A DNA stretch of 64,000 bases from DATJKD01 sp963728295 (GTDB taxonomy: Bacteria; Pseudomonadota; Gammaproteobacteria; Steroidobacterales; Steroidobacteraceae), in assembly GCA_963728295.1 (NCBI GenBank), contig CAVSKB010000004.1, positions 124,001-188,000 on the forward strand, read 5' to 3'. Below, one piece after another: positions 42,578 to 50,577 of this stretch. The notes under the pieces were generated by a model. The model saw only the letters and a program-made list of their open reading frames with translations, was not told the origin of the DNA and made no database searches. Within the stretch, counting starts at the first letter, position 1, and every line of letters starts with the position of its first letter. The position numbers and the translations under genes were made by a program.

Positions 42578-43100
42578 ACTCGAGCAGCGGCGCGGGCTTG
42601 AAGTCGAAAAGACGGGCGACGATGAGGTCGGGGAAGGTCTGGATCCGTATGTTGTTCAGGTTGACCGACTCGTTGTAGAGCTCACGGCGGTCGGCGATGG
42701 CTTCCTCGAGCTCGGTGATGCGGCCCTGCAGGTGGCGGAAACCGGCATCGGCCTTGAGCTCCGGGTAGTTCTCGGCCACCGCGAACAACCGGCCAAGCCC
42801 GGCGCGGAGCTGCTCCTCGGCGGCGCCGAGCGCCGTGACGTCCCCCTGGCCCTGCGCGCGGAATACGGCCGACCGCGCCTGCATCACGCGCTCGAGCGTC
42901 TCCTGCTCGTACGCCATGTAGCGCTTGCAGGTCTCGACGAGCTTCGGCAGTTCCTCGTGGCGCTGCGTAAGCAGAACATCGATGTTCGCCCAGGCCTTGC
43001 GCACGTTTTCTCGCAGCGCAACGAGCCCGTTGTAGATGCGAACGCAATAGATCGCGACGACCACGAGGAGCGCGAGAAAGAGCAGGGGTACGACCAGCAT
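42528..43100 (-). CDS. lemA: LemA family protein
   Basis: 190-residue protein with one N-terminal membrane segment (LVVPLLFLALLVVVAIYCVR) and the LemA helical domain: YNGLVALRENVRKAWANIDV, LLTQRHEELPKLVETCKRYM, FAVAENYPELKADAGFRHLQ, ELEEAIADRRELYNESVNL and IRIQTFPDLIVARLFDF. Start at ATG 43100. It is upstream of the GIDE-domain gene, with overlapping ends, suggesting a membrane pair. LemA function is not established. Confidence 0.9.
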   Translation of the reverse strand: MLVVPLLFLALLVVVAIYCVRIYNGLVALRENVRKAWANIDVLLTQRHEELPKLVETCKRYMAYEQETLERVMQARSAVFRAQGQGDVTALGAAEEQLRAGLGRLFAVAENYPELKADAGFRHLQGRITELEEAIADRRELYNESVNLNNIRIQTFPDLIVARLFDFKPAPLLEFAEEQRRDVDLGKLFG

Positions 43101-43201
43101 CGGGGAGCTCCGTATCGGCCGGGGAGACCGGCCGGCGCGCCAGATTGCCGGTTCCGGGCGACCACCGTCTAGACTAAGGTTCGCAGATTCGGATTCCACG
43201 C

Positions 43202-43732
43202 ATGACCCTGCGAGCCTACCTGGACAAGTCGCCGTCGCTCGGCGAGGGCGTTTATGTCGATCCTACGGCCCTGGTGATCGGGGATGTGACGCTGGGCACG
43301 CAGTCCTCGGTCTGGCCGATGACGGTGATCCGCGGTGACGTCAACCACATCCGTGTCGGCGCGCGCAGCAACGTGCAGGACGGCAGCGTCCTGCACGTAT
43401 CGCGGCCGTTTCCGGGCCGTGAGTCCGGTTGGCCGCTCGAGGTCGGCGAGGAAGTCACGATCGGGCACCAGGTCGTGATCCACGGCTGCACGATTGGCAA
43501 CCGCTGCCTGATCGGCATCGGTTCGATCGTGCTCGACGGGGTCGTCGTCGAGGACGAGGTGATGATCGGCGCGGGCAGCATCGTCACGCCCGGCAAGCGG
43601 CTCTCCTCGCACGGCCTGTACCTCGGGAACCCGGCGCGCCGGGTGCGGGAGCTGACCGCCGCCGAGATCGAGCGCTTTCCGGTGGTCGCGCGCAACTACA
43701 TCGACCTGGCGCGCGAATACTCCGGCCGCTAG
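43202..43732 (+). CDS. Gamma-carbonic anhydrase family hexapeptide-repeat protein
   Basis: 176-residue left-handed beta-helix protein of the YrdA/CaiE type. Hexapeptide repeats run through VIGDVTLGTQSSVWPMTVIR, GARSNVQDGSVLHV and EEVTIGHQVVIHGCTIGNRC; candidate zinc His are in LHVSRP and IGHQVVIHGC. Enzymatic activity of these bacterial homologues is often weak or absent. Monocistronic, 101 bp from the divergent lemA. The frame is intact and ends in TAG at 43732. Confidence 0.87.
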   Translation: MTLRAYLDKSPSLGEGVYVDPTALVIGDVTLGTQSSVWPMTVIRGDVNHIRVGARSNVQDGSVLHVSRPFPGRESGWPLEVGEEVTIGHQVVIHGCTIGNRCLIGIGSIVLDGVVVEDEVMIGAGSIVTPGKRLSSHGLYLGNPARRVRELTAAEIERFPVVARNYIDLAREYSGR

Positions 43733-43739
43733 CCCGATC

Positions 43740-43804
43740 GCTCGGCCGCGGTGGCTGCTCGCCGTCGCTCGGCCGGGTGGCTGCTCGCCGCCGCTCGGCC
43801 CGGG
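43740..43804. repeat. Short tandem repeat after the hexapeptide gene
   Basis: Two imperfect copies of a 26-27 bp unit (GCTCGGCCGCGGTGGCTGCT then CGCCGTC; second copy lacks one base) followed by a 12-base partial third copy. It begins 8 bp after the stop codon at 43732 in a 370 bp stretch without a convincing gene. Function unknown; it may be a simple duplication. Confidence 0.55.
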
Positions 43805-43997
43805 TATCTCGTGGGCCGGTCACCACGATCGAAGGACGTTACAGGGCTCCCGAGGGTGCCCCGCACATCTTGTCGGAGCACGCCGGATCGCTGGCGGTAT
43901 CGCGGAATCGTCGCAGAGTCATCACCTAGGAGTGGTCCGCGACGTCTACCGGCGATTGCTCAGGCGTGGTTTCGGCCCACGAGACACCCGGTCCAAA

Positions 43998-44037
43998 CGC
44001 CGGCTCGCCGAGGCCACGGTGGGGTCGCGAGCCGGCG
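43998..44037 (-). terminator. Strong hairpin downstream of aroE
   Basis: CGCCGGCTCGC (43998-44008) pairs exactly with GCGAGCCGGCG (44027-44037): an 11-bp GC-rich stem with an 18-base loop, 66 bp past the aroE stop on the minus strand. The following minus-strand bases are CGTTTGGAC, so the T-run is weak. It could terminate the hemB-aroE transcript. The rest of the 43733-44102 gap holds the tandem repeat and nothing else I can support. Confidence 0.4.
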
Positions 44038-44102
44038 AGCCTCTACAGCCGCGGCCGCGTGTCGGCGAGCAGCCACCACCGCTGAGCGTCGCCGTGCCGG
44101 TG

Positions 44103-44960
44103 CTAGTGCGCCGGCTGCATCCGCGAGCGCAACGCCTCGAGCACCGGCGCCGTGTCGGGGCGCACGCTGCGCCACAGTCCGAAGGCCTCCGCCGCCTGCT
44201 CCACCAGCATCCCCCAGCCCTGCACCGAACGCTCGGCGCCATGGACGCGACCCCAGTTGGTGAACGGGGTCTCGGTCGTGCCATAGGACATGTCATAGCA
44301 GGTGGTGAGCGCGTCGACGACGCTCGCGGGAATTGCCGGAACCTCGCCGCGCAGGCTGGCCGAGGTCGCATTGACGATCAGGTCGTAATGCTCCTCCTGC
44401 AGCTCACCGAAAGCGCAACCCGAAACCGGCCCCAACGGCGCGAATTCCCGCACGAGCTGATCGGCGCGCGCGACCGTGCGGTTCGCGATGACAAGCACGC
44501 GCGGGTTGAGCTCGAGCAGCGGGCCGATCACGCCGCGCGCCGCGCCGCCGGCACCCAGCAGCAGGATGCGCGGCTCGGTCCAGCGCAGCCCGAGGTTGCG
44601 GCGCAGATCGGCCACCAGCCCGACCCCGTCGGTGTTGTCGCCGACGAGATTCTGCCCGTCCAGGATAATCGTGTTGACCGCGTCCGCGAGTTGCGCCCGC
44701 GGCGTGAGCTCGTTCACCAGGTCGGCGGCGGCGTGCTTGTGCGGCACGGTGACGTTGACGCCGCGGCCGCCCGCGCTGAAGAACTCGAGCACGTCGCTGC
44801 GGAAACGCTCGGGCGGCGATTCGTACAGCCGGTAGCTAAGGTCCTGCTGCGTCTGGCGCGCGAACATCCCGTGAATGAACGGCGACCAGCTGTGAGCGAC
44901 CGGGTAACCAAAGAGACCGTAGGCGTCTGTCACGGCGAGGCTCAGCCCGAGCGTAGCCAC
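44103..44960 (-). CDS. aroE: Shikimate dehydrogenase
   Basis: Reduces 3-dehydroshikimate with NADPH, feeding chorismate to the trp operon at 29-36 kb. 285 residues: YGLFGYPVAHSWSPFIHGMF, NVTVPHKHAA (catalytic Lys), LADAVNTIILD, GDNTDGVGLVADLRR, the NADP loop LLLGAGGAARGVIGPL, IANRT, NATSASL and WGMLVEQAAEAFGLW. ATG 44960 overlaps the hemB end by 19 bp; the GTG at 44933 is an alternative that gives a more typical N-terminus. Confidence 0.93.
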   Translation of the reverse strand: MATLGLSLAVTDAYGLFGYPVAHSWSPFIHGMFARQTQQDLSYRLYESPPERFRSDVLEFFSAGGRGVNVTVPHKHAAADLVNELTPRAQLADAVNTIILDGQNLVGDNTDGVGLVADLRRNLGLRWTEPRILLLGAGGAARGVIGPLLELNPRVLVIANRTVARADQLVREFAPLGPVSGCAFGELQEEHYDLIVNATSASLRGEVPAIPASVVDALTTCYDMSYGTTETPFTNWGRVHGAERSVQGWGMLVEQAAEAFGLWRSVRPDTAPVLEALRSRMQPAH

Positions 44961-45958
44961 TCTGCGGCCCGGCGCGCGAAATAGGTGAGGATGCCGTCGG
45001 CGCCCGCGCGACGCATCGCGAGCAGCGACTCGAGCACCACCTGTCGCTCGTCGAGCCAGCCGTGGCCGGCGGCCGCCATCAGCATCGAATATTCACCGCT
45101 CACCTGGTAGACGAAGGTCGGCACGCCGAAGCGATCCTTTACGCGGCGCACAACGTCGAGGTAGGGCATCCCCGGCTTGATCATCACCATGTCGGCGCCC
45201 TCCTCGAGATCGAGCGCAACCTCGCGCAGCGCCTCGTCGGAATTGGCCGGGTCCATCTGGAAGCCGTGCTTGGTCCCCTTGCCCAGGTTGGCCGCCGAGC
45301 CCACCGCGTCCCGGAACGGACCATAGAAGCCGGAAGCGTACTTGGCGGAGTAGGCCAGGATGCGGGTGTTGACGTGGCCCGCCGACTCGAGCGCCTCGCG
45401 GATTGCCCCGATGCGTCCGTCCATCATGTCCGACGGCGCCACGACGTCTGCGCCGGCCTCGGCTTGCGACACGGCCTGCCGGACCAGTGCTTCCACGGTC
45501 ACGTCGTTCAGGACGTATCCCGTGTCGTCGACGATCCCGTCGAGTCCGTGCGTCGTGAACGGATCGAGCGCGACGTCGGTGACGACGCCGAGCTCGGGTA
45601 CGGCCTTCTTCAGCGCACGGGTCGCCCGCTGCGCCACGCCTTCCGGGTTCCAGGCTTCTCGTCCGTCGAGGGTCTTGGCCGCGGGCGGTGTGACCGGGAA
45701 GAGCGCGATCGCCGGCACGCCGAGCTTTGCCACGGTTTCCGCCTCGCGCAGCAGCTCCTCGATGCTGAGCCGCTCGACACCGGGCATCGATGGAACGGGC
45801 GTACGCAGGGCGCCCCTGCCGTCCGTGACGAATACCGGATAGATGAGGTCGGCGGCCGAGAGCGTGGTCTCGCGCATCAGTCGCCGCGAGAAATCGTCGC
45901 GCCGCATGCGGCGTAGTCGAACACGGGGGAACCGTGGCGGAGTTTCATCCAGACTCAT
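44942..45958 (-). CDS. hemB: Porphobilinogen synthase (ALA dehydratase)
   Basis: Condenses two 5-aminolevulinates; 338 residues. The substrate-binding lysines are in YSAKYASGFYGPFRDAVGSA and VMIKPGMPYLDVVRRVKDRF. N-terminal SRRLMRETTLSAADLIYPVF and allosteric region DVVAPSDMMDGRIGAIREAL are standard; the metal-site Cys are replaced by Ala/Asp (DVALDPFTTHGLDGI), the Mg-dependent proteobacterial type. It supplies porphobilinogen to HemC at 17 kb. Confidence 0.95.
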   Translation of the reverse strand: MSLDETPPRFPRVRLRRMRRDDFSRRLMRETTLSAADLIYPVFVTDGRGALRTPVPSMPGVERLSIEELLREAETVAKLGVPAIALFPVTPPAAKTLDGREAWNPEGVAQRATRALKKAVPELGVVTDVALDPFTTHGLDGIVDDTGYVLNDVTVEALVRQAVSQAEAGADVVAPSDMMDGRIGAIREALESAGHVNTRILAYSAKYASGFYGPFRDAVGSAANLGKGTKHGFQMDPANSDEALREVALDLEEGADMVMIKPGMPYLDVVRRVKDRFGVPTFVYQVSGEYSMLMAAAGHGWLDERQVVLESLLAMRRAGADGILTYFARRAAEWLRSG

Positions 45959-46093
45959 CAGGAACCCCGTTTCCGGCGGTACGTGGTTTGCACGGGCTCG
46001 GGCCTCGGCGCTATCGTGCGCAAACCGCGGTAGGCAGCCACCCGCGCCGCCCGACCCGGTGAAATCCTGCCGGCTGATGCCCGGTCTTTATAC

Positions 46094-46618
46094 ATGAACG
46101 TCCCGCTGGCCGGAAAGGACAGGGAGCGCTGGTTCGCCCGGCTCTGCGAAGAGCTTCGGCCGGACCTGTTTCGCTTCGCCTTCTGGCTGGCGCGGGACCG
46201 GCAGGTCGCAGAGGACGTCGTGCAGGAGTCACTGCTGCGAGCCTGGCGGTCGCGGGACAGCCTCGAGACGCAAGGCTCGGCTCGGCACTGGCTGCTCACG
46301 ATCGTGCGCCGCGAGCACGCGCGGCGTTTCGAGCGCAAGCGGTTCGAGACCGTGCAGGTGGATGAGCTGGTGGATGACGAGTCGCCCGAGCTTGCTGTCA
46401 CCGAGGAGCGCGAGGTGCTGGATATGCGGCGGGCAATCATGCGTCTGCCGGACGACTACCGTGAGCCCCTGGTGCTGCAGGTACTGATGGGACAGACGAC
46501 GCACGAGATCGCGGCCGAGCTCGGCCTGACGCAGGGCGCAGTGCTCACGCGCCTGTTTCGCGCGCGGCAGAAGCTGCGCCGCGAGCTCGGGCTCGGGGAC
46601 TCCGGCGACGAGGATTGA
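46094..46618 (+). CDS. ECF-type RNA polymerase sigma factor
   Basis: 174-residue group 4 sigma factor. Region 2 has LRPDLFRFAFWLARDRQVAE and DVVQESLLRAWRSRDSLE; region 4 has LPDDYREPLVLQVLMGQTTH, EIAAELGLTQGAVLTRLFRA and RQKLRREL. A DUF3379 anti-sigma-like gene follows 26 bp later, the usual ECF pairing in Gammaproteobacteria. Upstream TGAAAT and GTCTTTA elements could be an autoregulated promoter but are not convincing. It is divergent from hemB, with 135 bp between starts. Confidence 0.88.
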   Translation: MNVPLAGKDRERWFARLCEELRPDLFRFAFWLARDRQVAEDVVQESLLRAWRSRDSLETQGSARHWLLTIVRREHARRFERKRFETVQVDELVDDESPELAVTEEREVLDMRRAIMRLPDDYREPLVLQVLMGQTTHEIAAELGLTQGAVLTRLFRARQKLRRELGLGDSGDED

Positions 46619-46644
46619 GTACGGGCGTTGCACGGTGAACTGAC

Positions 46645-47343
46645 ATGAACTGCCTGGAATTTCGCCGCGCCGCTGGAGCAGATCCGGGCCACCTCACGGC
46701 GGAGGCCATGGCGCATGGTGACGAGTGCCCGGCCTGCGCCCAGCATCTTCGCGACCTGCTTGCCATGGACGCGACGATCCGCAGGGCCCTGCAGGTGCCG
46801 GCCCCGCAGCCGGCCGAATCGAGGGGCACGCGGTCGAGTCCGATAGCGACGCCGCGCCAGCGCTGGCTCGCGCTCGCGGCAAGCCTCGTCGCGGGAGTGC
46901 TGGTCGGCAGCGTGCTCTGGATCGGCGGACCGCGCGCCTCGCTCGCCCGTGAAGTAGTGGAACACGCAAGGCACGAGCCGCAATCCTTCGCCGCGACACA
47001 CGCCGATCCGGCGGTCGTCGATCGCGTGCTGCGCGCGGGCGGCATCCGGCTCCGGCCGGGTGCGGCAGACGTGACCTATGCCAGCAGCTGCCCCTTCCGC
47101 GACAGGATCGTGCCGCATCTCGTCGTGCGCACCGCGCACGGTCCGGTCACGGTGCTGGTGCTGCGGGGGGAACCGATCACGCGTCCGATCCGCGTGCGCG
47201 AAGGCAGCTTCCGCGGCACGCTCGTGCCCGCGGGCCCGGGAAGCATCGCTGTCTTCGGCGATACGCGCGCCGACCTGTCGGAAATCACCGAGCGTCTCGA
47301 AAACGCGGTGGAGTGGCTCGAACCGCCGGGCGCCCGCCTGTGA
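46645..47343 (+). CDS. DUF3379 family anti-sigma-like membrane protein
   Basis: 232 residues. The N-terminal cytoplasmic part begins MNCLEFRRAAGADPGHLTAE and has the HxxxCxxC zinc-finger-like pattern HGDECPACAQHL (anti-sigma ZAS-type). One membrane segment follows (WLALAASLVAGVLVGSVLWI), then a periplasmic domain with VTYASSCPFRDRIVPHLVVR. It likely binds and inactivates the sigma factor encoded upstream. Family function is by context. Confidence 0.82.
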   Translation: MNCLEFRRAAGADPGHLTAEAMAHGDECPACAQHLRDLLAMDATIRRALQVPAPQPAESRGTRSSPIATPRQRWLALAASLVAGVLVGSVLWIGGPRASLAREVVEHARHEPQSFAATHADPAVVDRVLRAGGIRLRPGAADVTYASSCPFRDRIVPHLVVRTAHGPVTVLVLRGEPITRPIRVREGSFRGTLVPAGPGSIAVFGDTRADLSEITERLENAVEWLEPPGARL

Positions 47344-47386
47344 CGATCAACCTGAGCCCATAGGAAGCTCGATCGGCGGATCCTGC

Positions 47387-47879
47387 TCAGGGACCGCCGT
47401 TGTCGCAGCGCACCCGGCGCATCGGAAAATCCTCCGCGCGCGGGTTGCCGGCGACCAGCCCTTCGATCCGCGCGCGGAGCACTCCCGCCTCGTCGAGGCG
47501 GTAGATCACCCGTTGCGGGAAGTCGTGCGTCGGGTTCTCGAAGACCACCTCCCGCTCGCCCAGGCTCTTCACCGGGAACGTCGCCTGCGCCTGGCCGGAC
47601 GGGCTGGCGATGAATGCGAGCTGGCCCGGCTCGACCTCGCGGATCTGCATGAACTCGTGAGCAACGGTGCGGCCCTTCGCGACCGTGCGGCTCATGCCGA
47701 GAAGCGTTCCGCCGGCGGGCGACATCCACTGCTCCCCGGATCCGGCCTCGCCGCCTTCGCTCGCCCAGCAACCCGCGAGCCATGTGAGCGCCGCGGCTGG
47801 ATCCGTATCGGCCCGGGCCGTTGGTGGCGCGCCGGCCGCCGACCCAAATGACGAGCGCGAGCAATGTCAGGAAACGCAT
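47387..47879 (-). CDS. DUF6265-like secreted protein (one frame break)
   Basis: Starts MRFLTLLALVIWVGG (signal peptide) at 47879; the mature part, read in another frame, has LTWLAGCWASEGGEAGSGEQ, MSPAGGTLLGMSRTVAKGRT, FIASPSGQAQATFPV, REVVFENPTHDFPQRVIYRL and ends at 47387. The frame break lies near 47830. The W-x-GxW and FENPTHDFPQRVIY features match DUF6265, small beta-barrel-like secreted proteins of unknown role. ATG overlaps the stop of the DDAH gene (TGATG). Confidence 0.65.
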
Positions 47880-48646
47880 CACGACACCTCAAAGATGATG
47901 CTGCAGCAGGTCATACCGGCCTCGGCCTTGGCCAGTTCCGTCATCTGCACCGGGATCACCGACAGACCGGCCGCCTCGAGGCGCGCGCGTGTCCGACGGT
48001 GCTGCAAAGGATGCAGGATCGAACCGCCCAGCGCGACGGCGTTCGCGGCCGCAGGCTCCGTGGGATCTACGTAGACCTGGCTGTAGCCTGAAAACGCGTC
48101 GGACGCGATCCAGGCAGGATTCAGCAGCAACGTCCGCTCGGCGACGCGCGTCACCGCGGACTTCAGGTGCAGACAGCGCGTCACCGGGATCGCGGTAATC
48201 CGGAAGCCAAGCGGCTCGAGCGCGCGACGGAGCTGCTCGATGCCCGAATCGTTGGTGCGCGTGGAGCGGCCGACGTACACCTCGCGATCCACCACCAGCA
48301 CGTCGCCGCCGTCGAGCGTGCCCGGCGGCTCGATCGAGACGATGGTCCGGTGCTCGGCGAGCTGCGCGGCAACCGTGGCGGTCTCGGGTCGGCGCGATTC
48401 GGCACCCGGGCGGGTAATGACCGCGAGGTCGTCGACCACGACCGCCGTGTCCTCGATGAACACCGCATCCGGCAGCGTCGGTTCCGCTGGCAGTTGCCGC
48501 ACGGAAGCGCCGAGCCCGGCCAGCCGTCGCTCGTATTCGACATGCTCGGCAGCGGCGCGCGCAAAGTCGATCGGCTGTCGCGCGAGATGGGTGAGCTGGC
48601 AGTCGACGATGGACGGGCTGACCGGCCGCGTGAGGGCGAGCAGCAT
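47879..48646 (-). CDS. Dimethylarginine dimethylaminohydrolase-like protein
   Basis: 255-residue pentein-fold amidinotransferase-family enzyme, hydrolysing dimethylarginine to citrulline and dimethylamine. Catalytic candidates: FIEDTAVVVDD with the substrate Asp/Glu, His in RCLHLKSAVT and the nucleophile Cys near the C-terminus (AGMTCCSIIFEVS). N-terminal LTRPVSPSIVDCQLTHLARQ is also typical. The gene is intact and overlaps the DUF6265-like gene by TGATG. Confidence 0.88.
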   Translation of the reverse strand: MLLALTRPVSPSIVDCQLTHLARQPIDFARAAAEHVEYERRLAGLGASVRQLPAEPTLPDAVFIEDTAVVVDDLAVITRPGAESRRPETATVAAQLAEHRTIVSIEPPGTLDGGDVLVVDREVYVGRSTRTNDSGIEQLRRALEPLGFRITAIPVTRCLHLKSAVTRVAERTLLLNPAWIASDAFSGYSQVYVDPTEPAAANAVALGGSILHPLQHRRTRARLEAAGLSVIPVQMTELAKAEAGMTCCSIIFEVS

Positions 48647-48674
48647 CAGGTGGCGCCCGAGTCTTCCTTAGCGG

Positions 48675-49319
48675 CTACGAGGCCGGGCCCATCGGGCCTT
48701 CCAGCAGGTCGATCATGCGACGGGCATCGCCGGTGCCTTCCACGGCGAGACCCGCGGCGATGCCCGCGCGGTCCTCGGCCGCGCGGTTCTGGCCAAGCTT
48801 CCACTTGCCGGTCAGCGAGGACACCGCGATCTCGAAGCCGACGATCGACGTCAGCATGCGTTCGATGTAGCTCGCAGGCGCATCGGTCACCTGCCAGGGC
48901 TCGGCGCGATAAGCCTCCTGGCTGTCGGTCAGCGTCTCGAGAAACCTCCGCAGCCATGCCGGGTCCTCGTGCCACACGATCGTGCCATGCGCATGCACCA
49001 CGGCGTAATTCCAGGTTGGCACGACCTTGCCGTGCGCAGCCTTGGCGGGATACCAGCTCGGCGTCACGTAGTGGTCCGGTCCCTGGAAAATCGCGAGCAC
49101 CGGCGACCCTTCGGCCACGACTCGCCATGCCGGGTTGGCGCGCGCCACATGCCCGCGGAGCACCCCGTGCACGCCCGCCGAGGGATCGAATACCAGCGGG
49201 ACATGATCGGCCGAGAGACCGTCCGGCGTCATCGTGACCATCGCTGCGAGCGGATGACGCCGCATGAGTTCGCACAGCACCCCGGGTCGCGTCTCCAGGA
49301 ACTGCTCCGGTGTGTACAT
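48675..49319 (-). CDS. PaiB-type FMN-binding negative transcriptional regulator
   Basis: 214 residues of the FMN_bind_2 family: MYTPEQFLETRPGVLCELMR, LAAMVTMTPDGLSADHVPLV, VLAIFQGPDHYVTPSWYPAK, GKVVPTWNYAVVHAHG and QNRAAEDRAGIAAGL. PaiB of Bacillus represses sporulation and protease genes; most proteobacterial members are uncharacterised and may be flavoproteins rather than regulators. It lies 28 bp from the DDAH gene. Confidence 0.85.
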   Translation of the reverse strand: MYTPEQFLETRPGVLCELMRRHPLAAMVTMTPDGLSADHVPLVFDPSAGVHGVLRGHVARANPAWRVVAEGSPVLAIFQGPDHYVTPSWYPAKAAHGKVVPTWNYAVVHAHGTIVWHEDPAWLRRFLETLTDSQEAYRAEPWQVTDAPASYIERMLTSIVGFEIAVSSLTGKWKLGQNRAAEDRAGIAAGLAVEGTGDARRMIDLLEGPMGPAS

Positions 49320-49328
49320 GCGAGACGG

Positions 49329-49718
49329 TCAGCGCCTGCGGGCGGTGGTGGCGCGTCGCGCGGTCTTGCGCCTTGCGCCCGGCCTGCGCCTGCGCGGCGG
49401 CGCATCGAACGGCACGGAACCCGGAAACTGGATGTTGATGGCGACGATGCGGTCGGCGTAGCGGTCGGCGAGCCGCCCGAGGAAGGCGCTGAAGAGCTGC
49501 CACTCGCGACCGGGCTTGTTGGGGCTCAAGACTTCGCAGGTGATGATCCCTTCGGACACGGACCAGTTCATCCAGCCGGGGTAGGCGCTATTCTTGTGGA
49601 GCACCTTGCGACCGCGCTTCTTCGCGATGAAGGTACGCAGCTCGCCGGTCCGCATGGCCTCGACGAGCGTCTTCTGCAGCTGCGCGCCGGTGCGCTCGAT
49701 AATCTGGAAGCGGATCAT
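49329..49718 (-). CDS. Hypothetical protein with basic C-terminal tail
   Basis: 129 residues, family not recognised. A globular part has MIRFQIIERTGAQLQKTLVE, TFIAKKRGRKVLHKNS, GWMNWSVSEGIITCEVLSPN and WQLFSAFLGRLADRYADRIV. The last 30 residues are very rich in Arg/Lys/Ala, suggesting nucleic-acid binding or disorder. It lies 9 bp from the paiB-like gene. I found no signal peptide. The frame is uninterrupted, and codon use is like its neighbours. Confidence 0.6.
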   Translation of the reverse strand: MIRFQIIERTGAQLQKTLVEAMRTGELRTFIAKKRGRKVLHKNSAYPGWMNWSVSEGIITCEVLSPNKPGREWQLFSAFLGRLADRYADRIVAINIQFPGSVPFDAPPRRRRPGARRKTARRATTARRR

Positions 49719-49745
49719 GCGAAGCTCGGTCAGATGCCCTGTTCG

Positions 49746-50210
49746 CTACTGGACGCCTTCTACGGTTATCTCGCACTTGACAGAGTTCGCGATGAAGCAG
49801 TCCTCGTGTGCCGAATGGTGCAGGGAGGCGATCTCATCCGCGCTCGGGATCTTCGTGCCGGCGAACTCGATCTTCGGGCGCAGCGTGATCCGGTCGATAC
49901 CGATCCGCCCCGCGGCGTTCTTCGCCATGGTGCCGAAGGCGTCGTCCTCGTAGCTGTCCACGACGAACCCCTGCTTCGCCGCCACGTAGAGAAACGTCAA
50001 CATGTGACAACTGGACGCCGCGGCGATCAGGGCTTCCTCGGGGTCCACGGCTTCCGCGACCGAATAAGGAAGCGGCACGACGGACGGCGAGGAGGACGCG
50101 GTGATGCGCGCGCCGCCGTCGAACGACCACTGATGCCCCCGGCTGTAGCGGTTGTCGGTGAACGGAGCGCCGTTGCGCAGCCAGCTCACCCGTGCGGTAT
50201 GTCGATGCAT
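49746..50210 (-). CDS. OsmC-family peroxidase-like protein
   Basis: 154 residues. The two redox Cys are seen in AAASSCHMLTFLYVAAKQGF and HEDCFIANSVKCEIT, as in OsmC/Ohr. The N-terminus (ARVSWLRNGAPFTDNRYSRG) and the middle (ITASSSPSVVPLPYSVAEAV) match the YhfA/OsmC type with unknown hydroperoxide preference. Monocistronic by spacing. It likely reduces organic hydroperoxides. Confidence 0.87.
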   Translation of the reverse strand: MHRHTARVSWLRNGAPFTDNRYSRGHQWSFDGGARITASSSPSVVPLPYSVAEAVDPEEALIAAASSCHMLTFLYVAAKQGFVVDSYEDDAFGTMAKNAAGRIGIDRITLRPKIEFAGTKIPSADEIASLHHSAHEDCFIANSVKCEITVEGVQ

Positions 50211-50244
50211 ATCCGTGCTCCTGCGAGCCGTAGACCGATATTGA

Positions 50245-50577
50245 TCATGAGCCGGTCGCGGGGGCGAAGGAAGGCCCGCCGCCGACCACTTCGTAGTGCA
50301 CGACCGCGGGCTCGAACTCGAGGAGGTATTCGCGATCCTGCGGATAGTACTTTGCCACCGAGATGTCGTCGCCCGCGAACGCGCGGATGGCCGACAGCGA
50401 TTCCCAGAAGGTCACGGTCATGAAATGCGTAACGTCGTCGTCGGCGCGCTCGAGTATGTGGACCGCAAGGTTGCCCGGCACCGACCGGTAATCCGGTATC
50501 GCGTGCGCCGTGAGAAATGCGCGGTACCGCGCCGCCTTCGCCGCGGGCACGCGTCCGTGCCACAGGCGCGCGATCAT
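50245..50577 (-). CDS. ABM-domain (antibiotic biosynthesis monooxygenase-like) protein
   Basis: 110-residue dimeric alpha+beta barrel. It starts MIARLWHGRVPAAKAARYRA and has the ABM features RSVPGNLAVHILERADDDVT and HFMTVTFWESLSAIRAFAGD, then YYPQDREYLLEFEPAVVHYE. Such small proteins act as monooxygenases or as quality-control or signalling domains; the active site is not identifiable. The start overlaps the preceding small gene by ATGA. Confidence 0.78.
   Translation of the reverse strand: MIARLWHGRVPAAKAARYRAFLTAHAIPDYRSVPGNLAVHILERADDDVTHFMTVTFWESLSAIRAFAGDDISVAKYYPQDREYLLEFEPAVVHYEVVGGGPSFAPATGS

Noticed and set aside
43932..44984. Long plus-strand open frame opposite aroE
   Set aside because: Antisense shadow of aroE in a GC-rich genome; no family similarity and no Shine-Dalgarno sequence.
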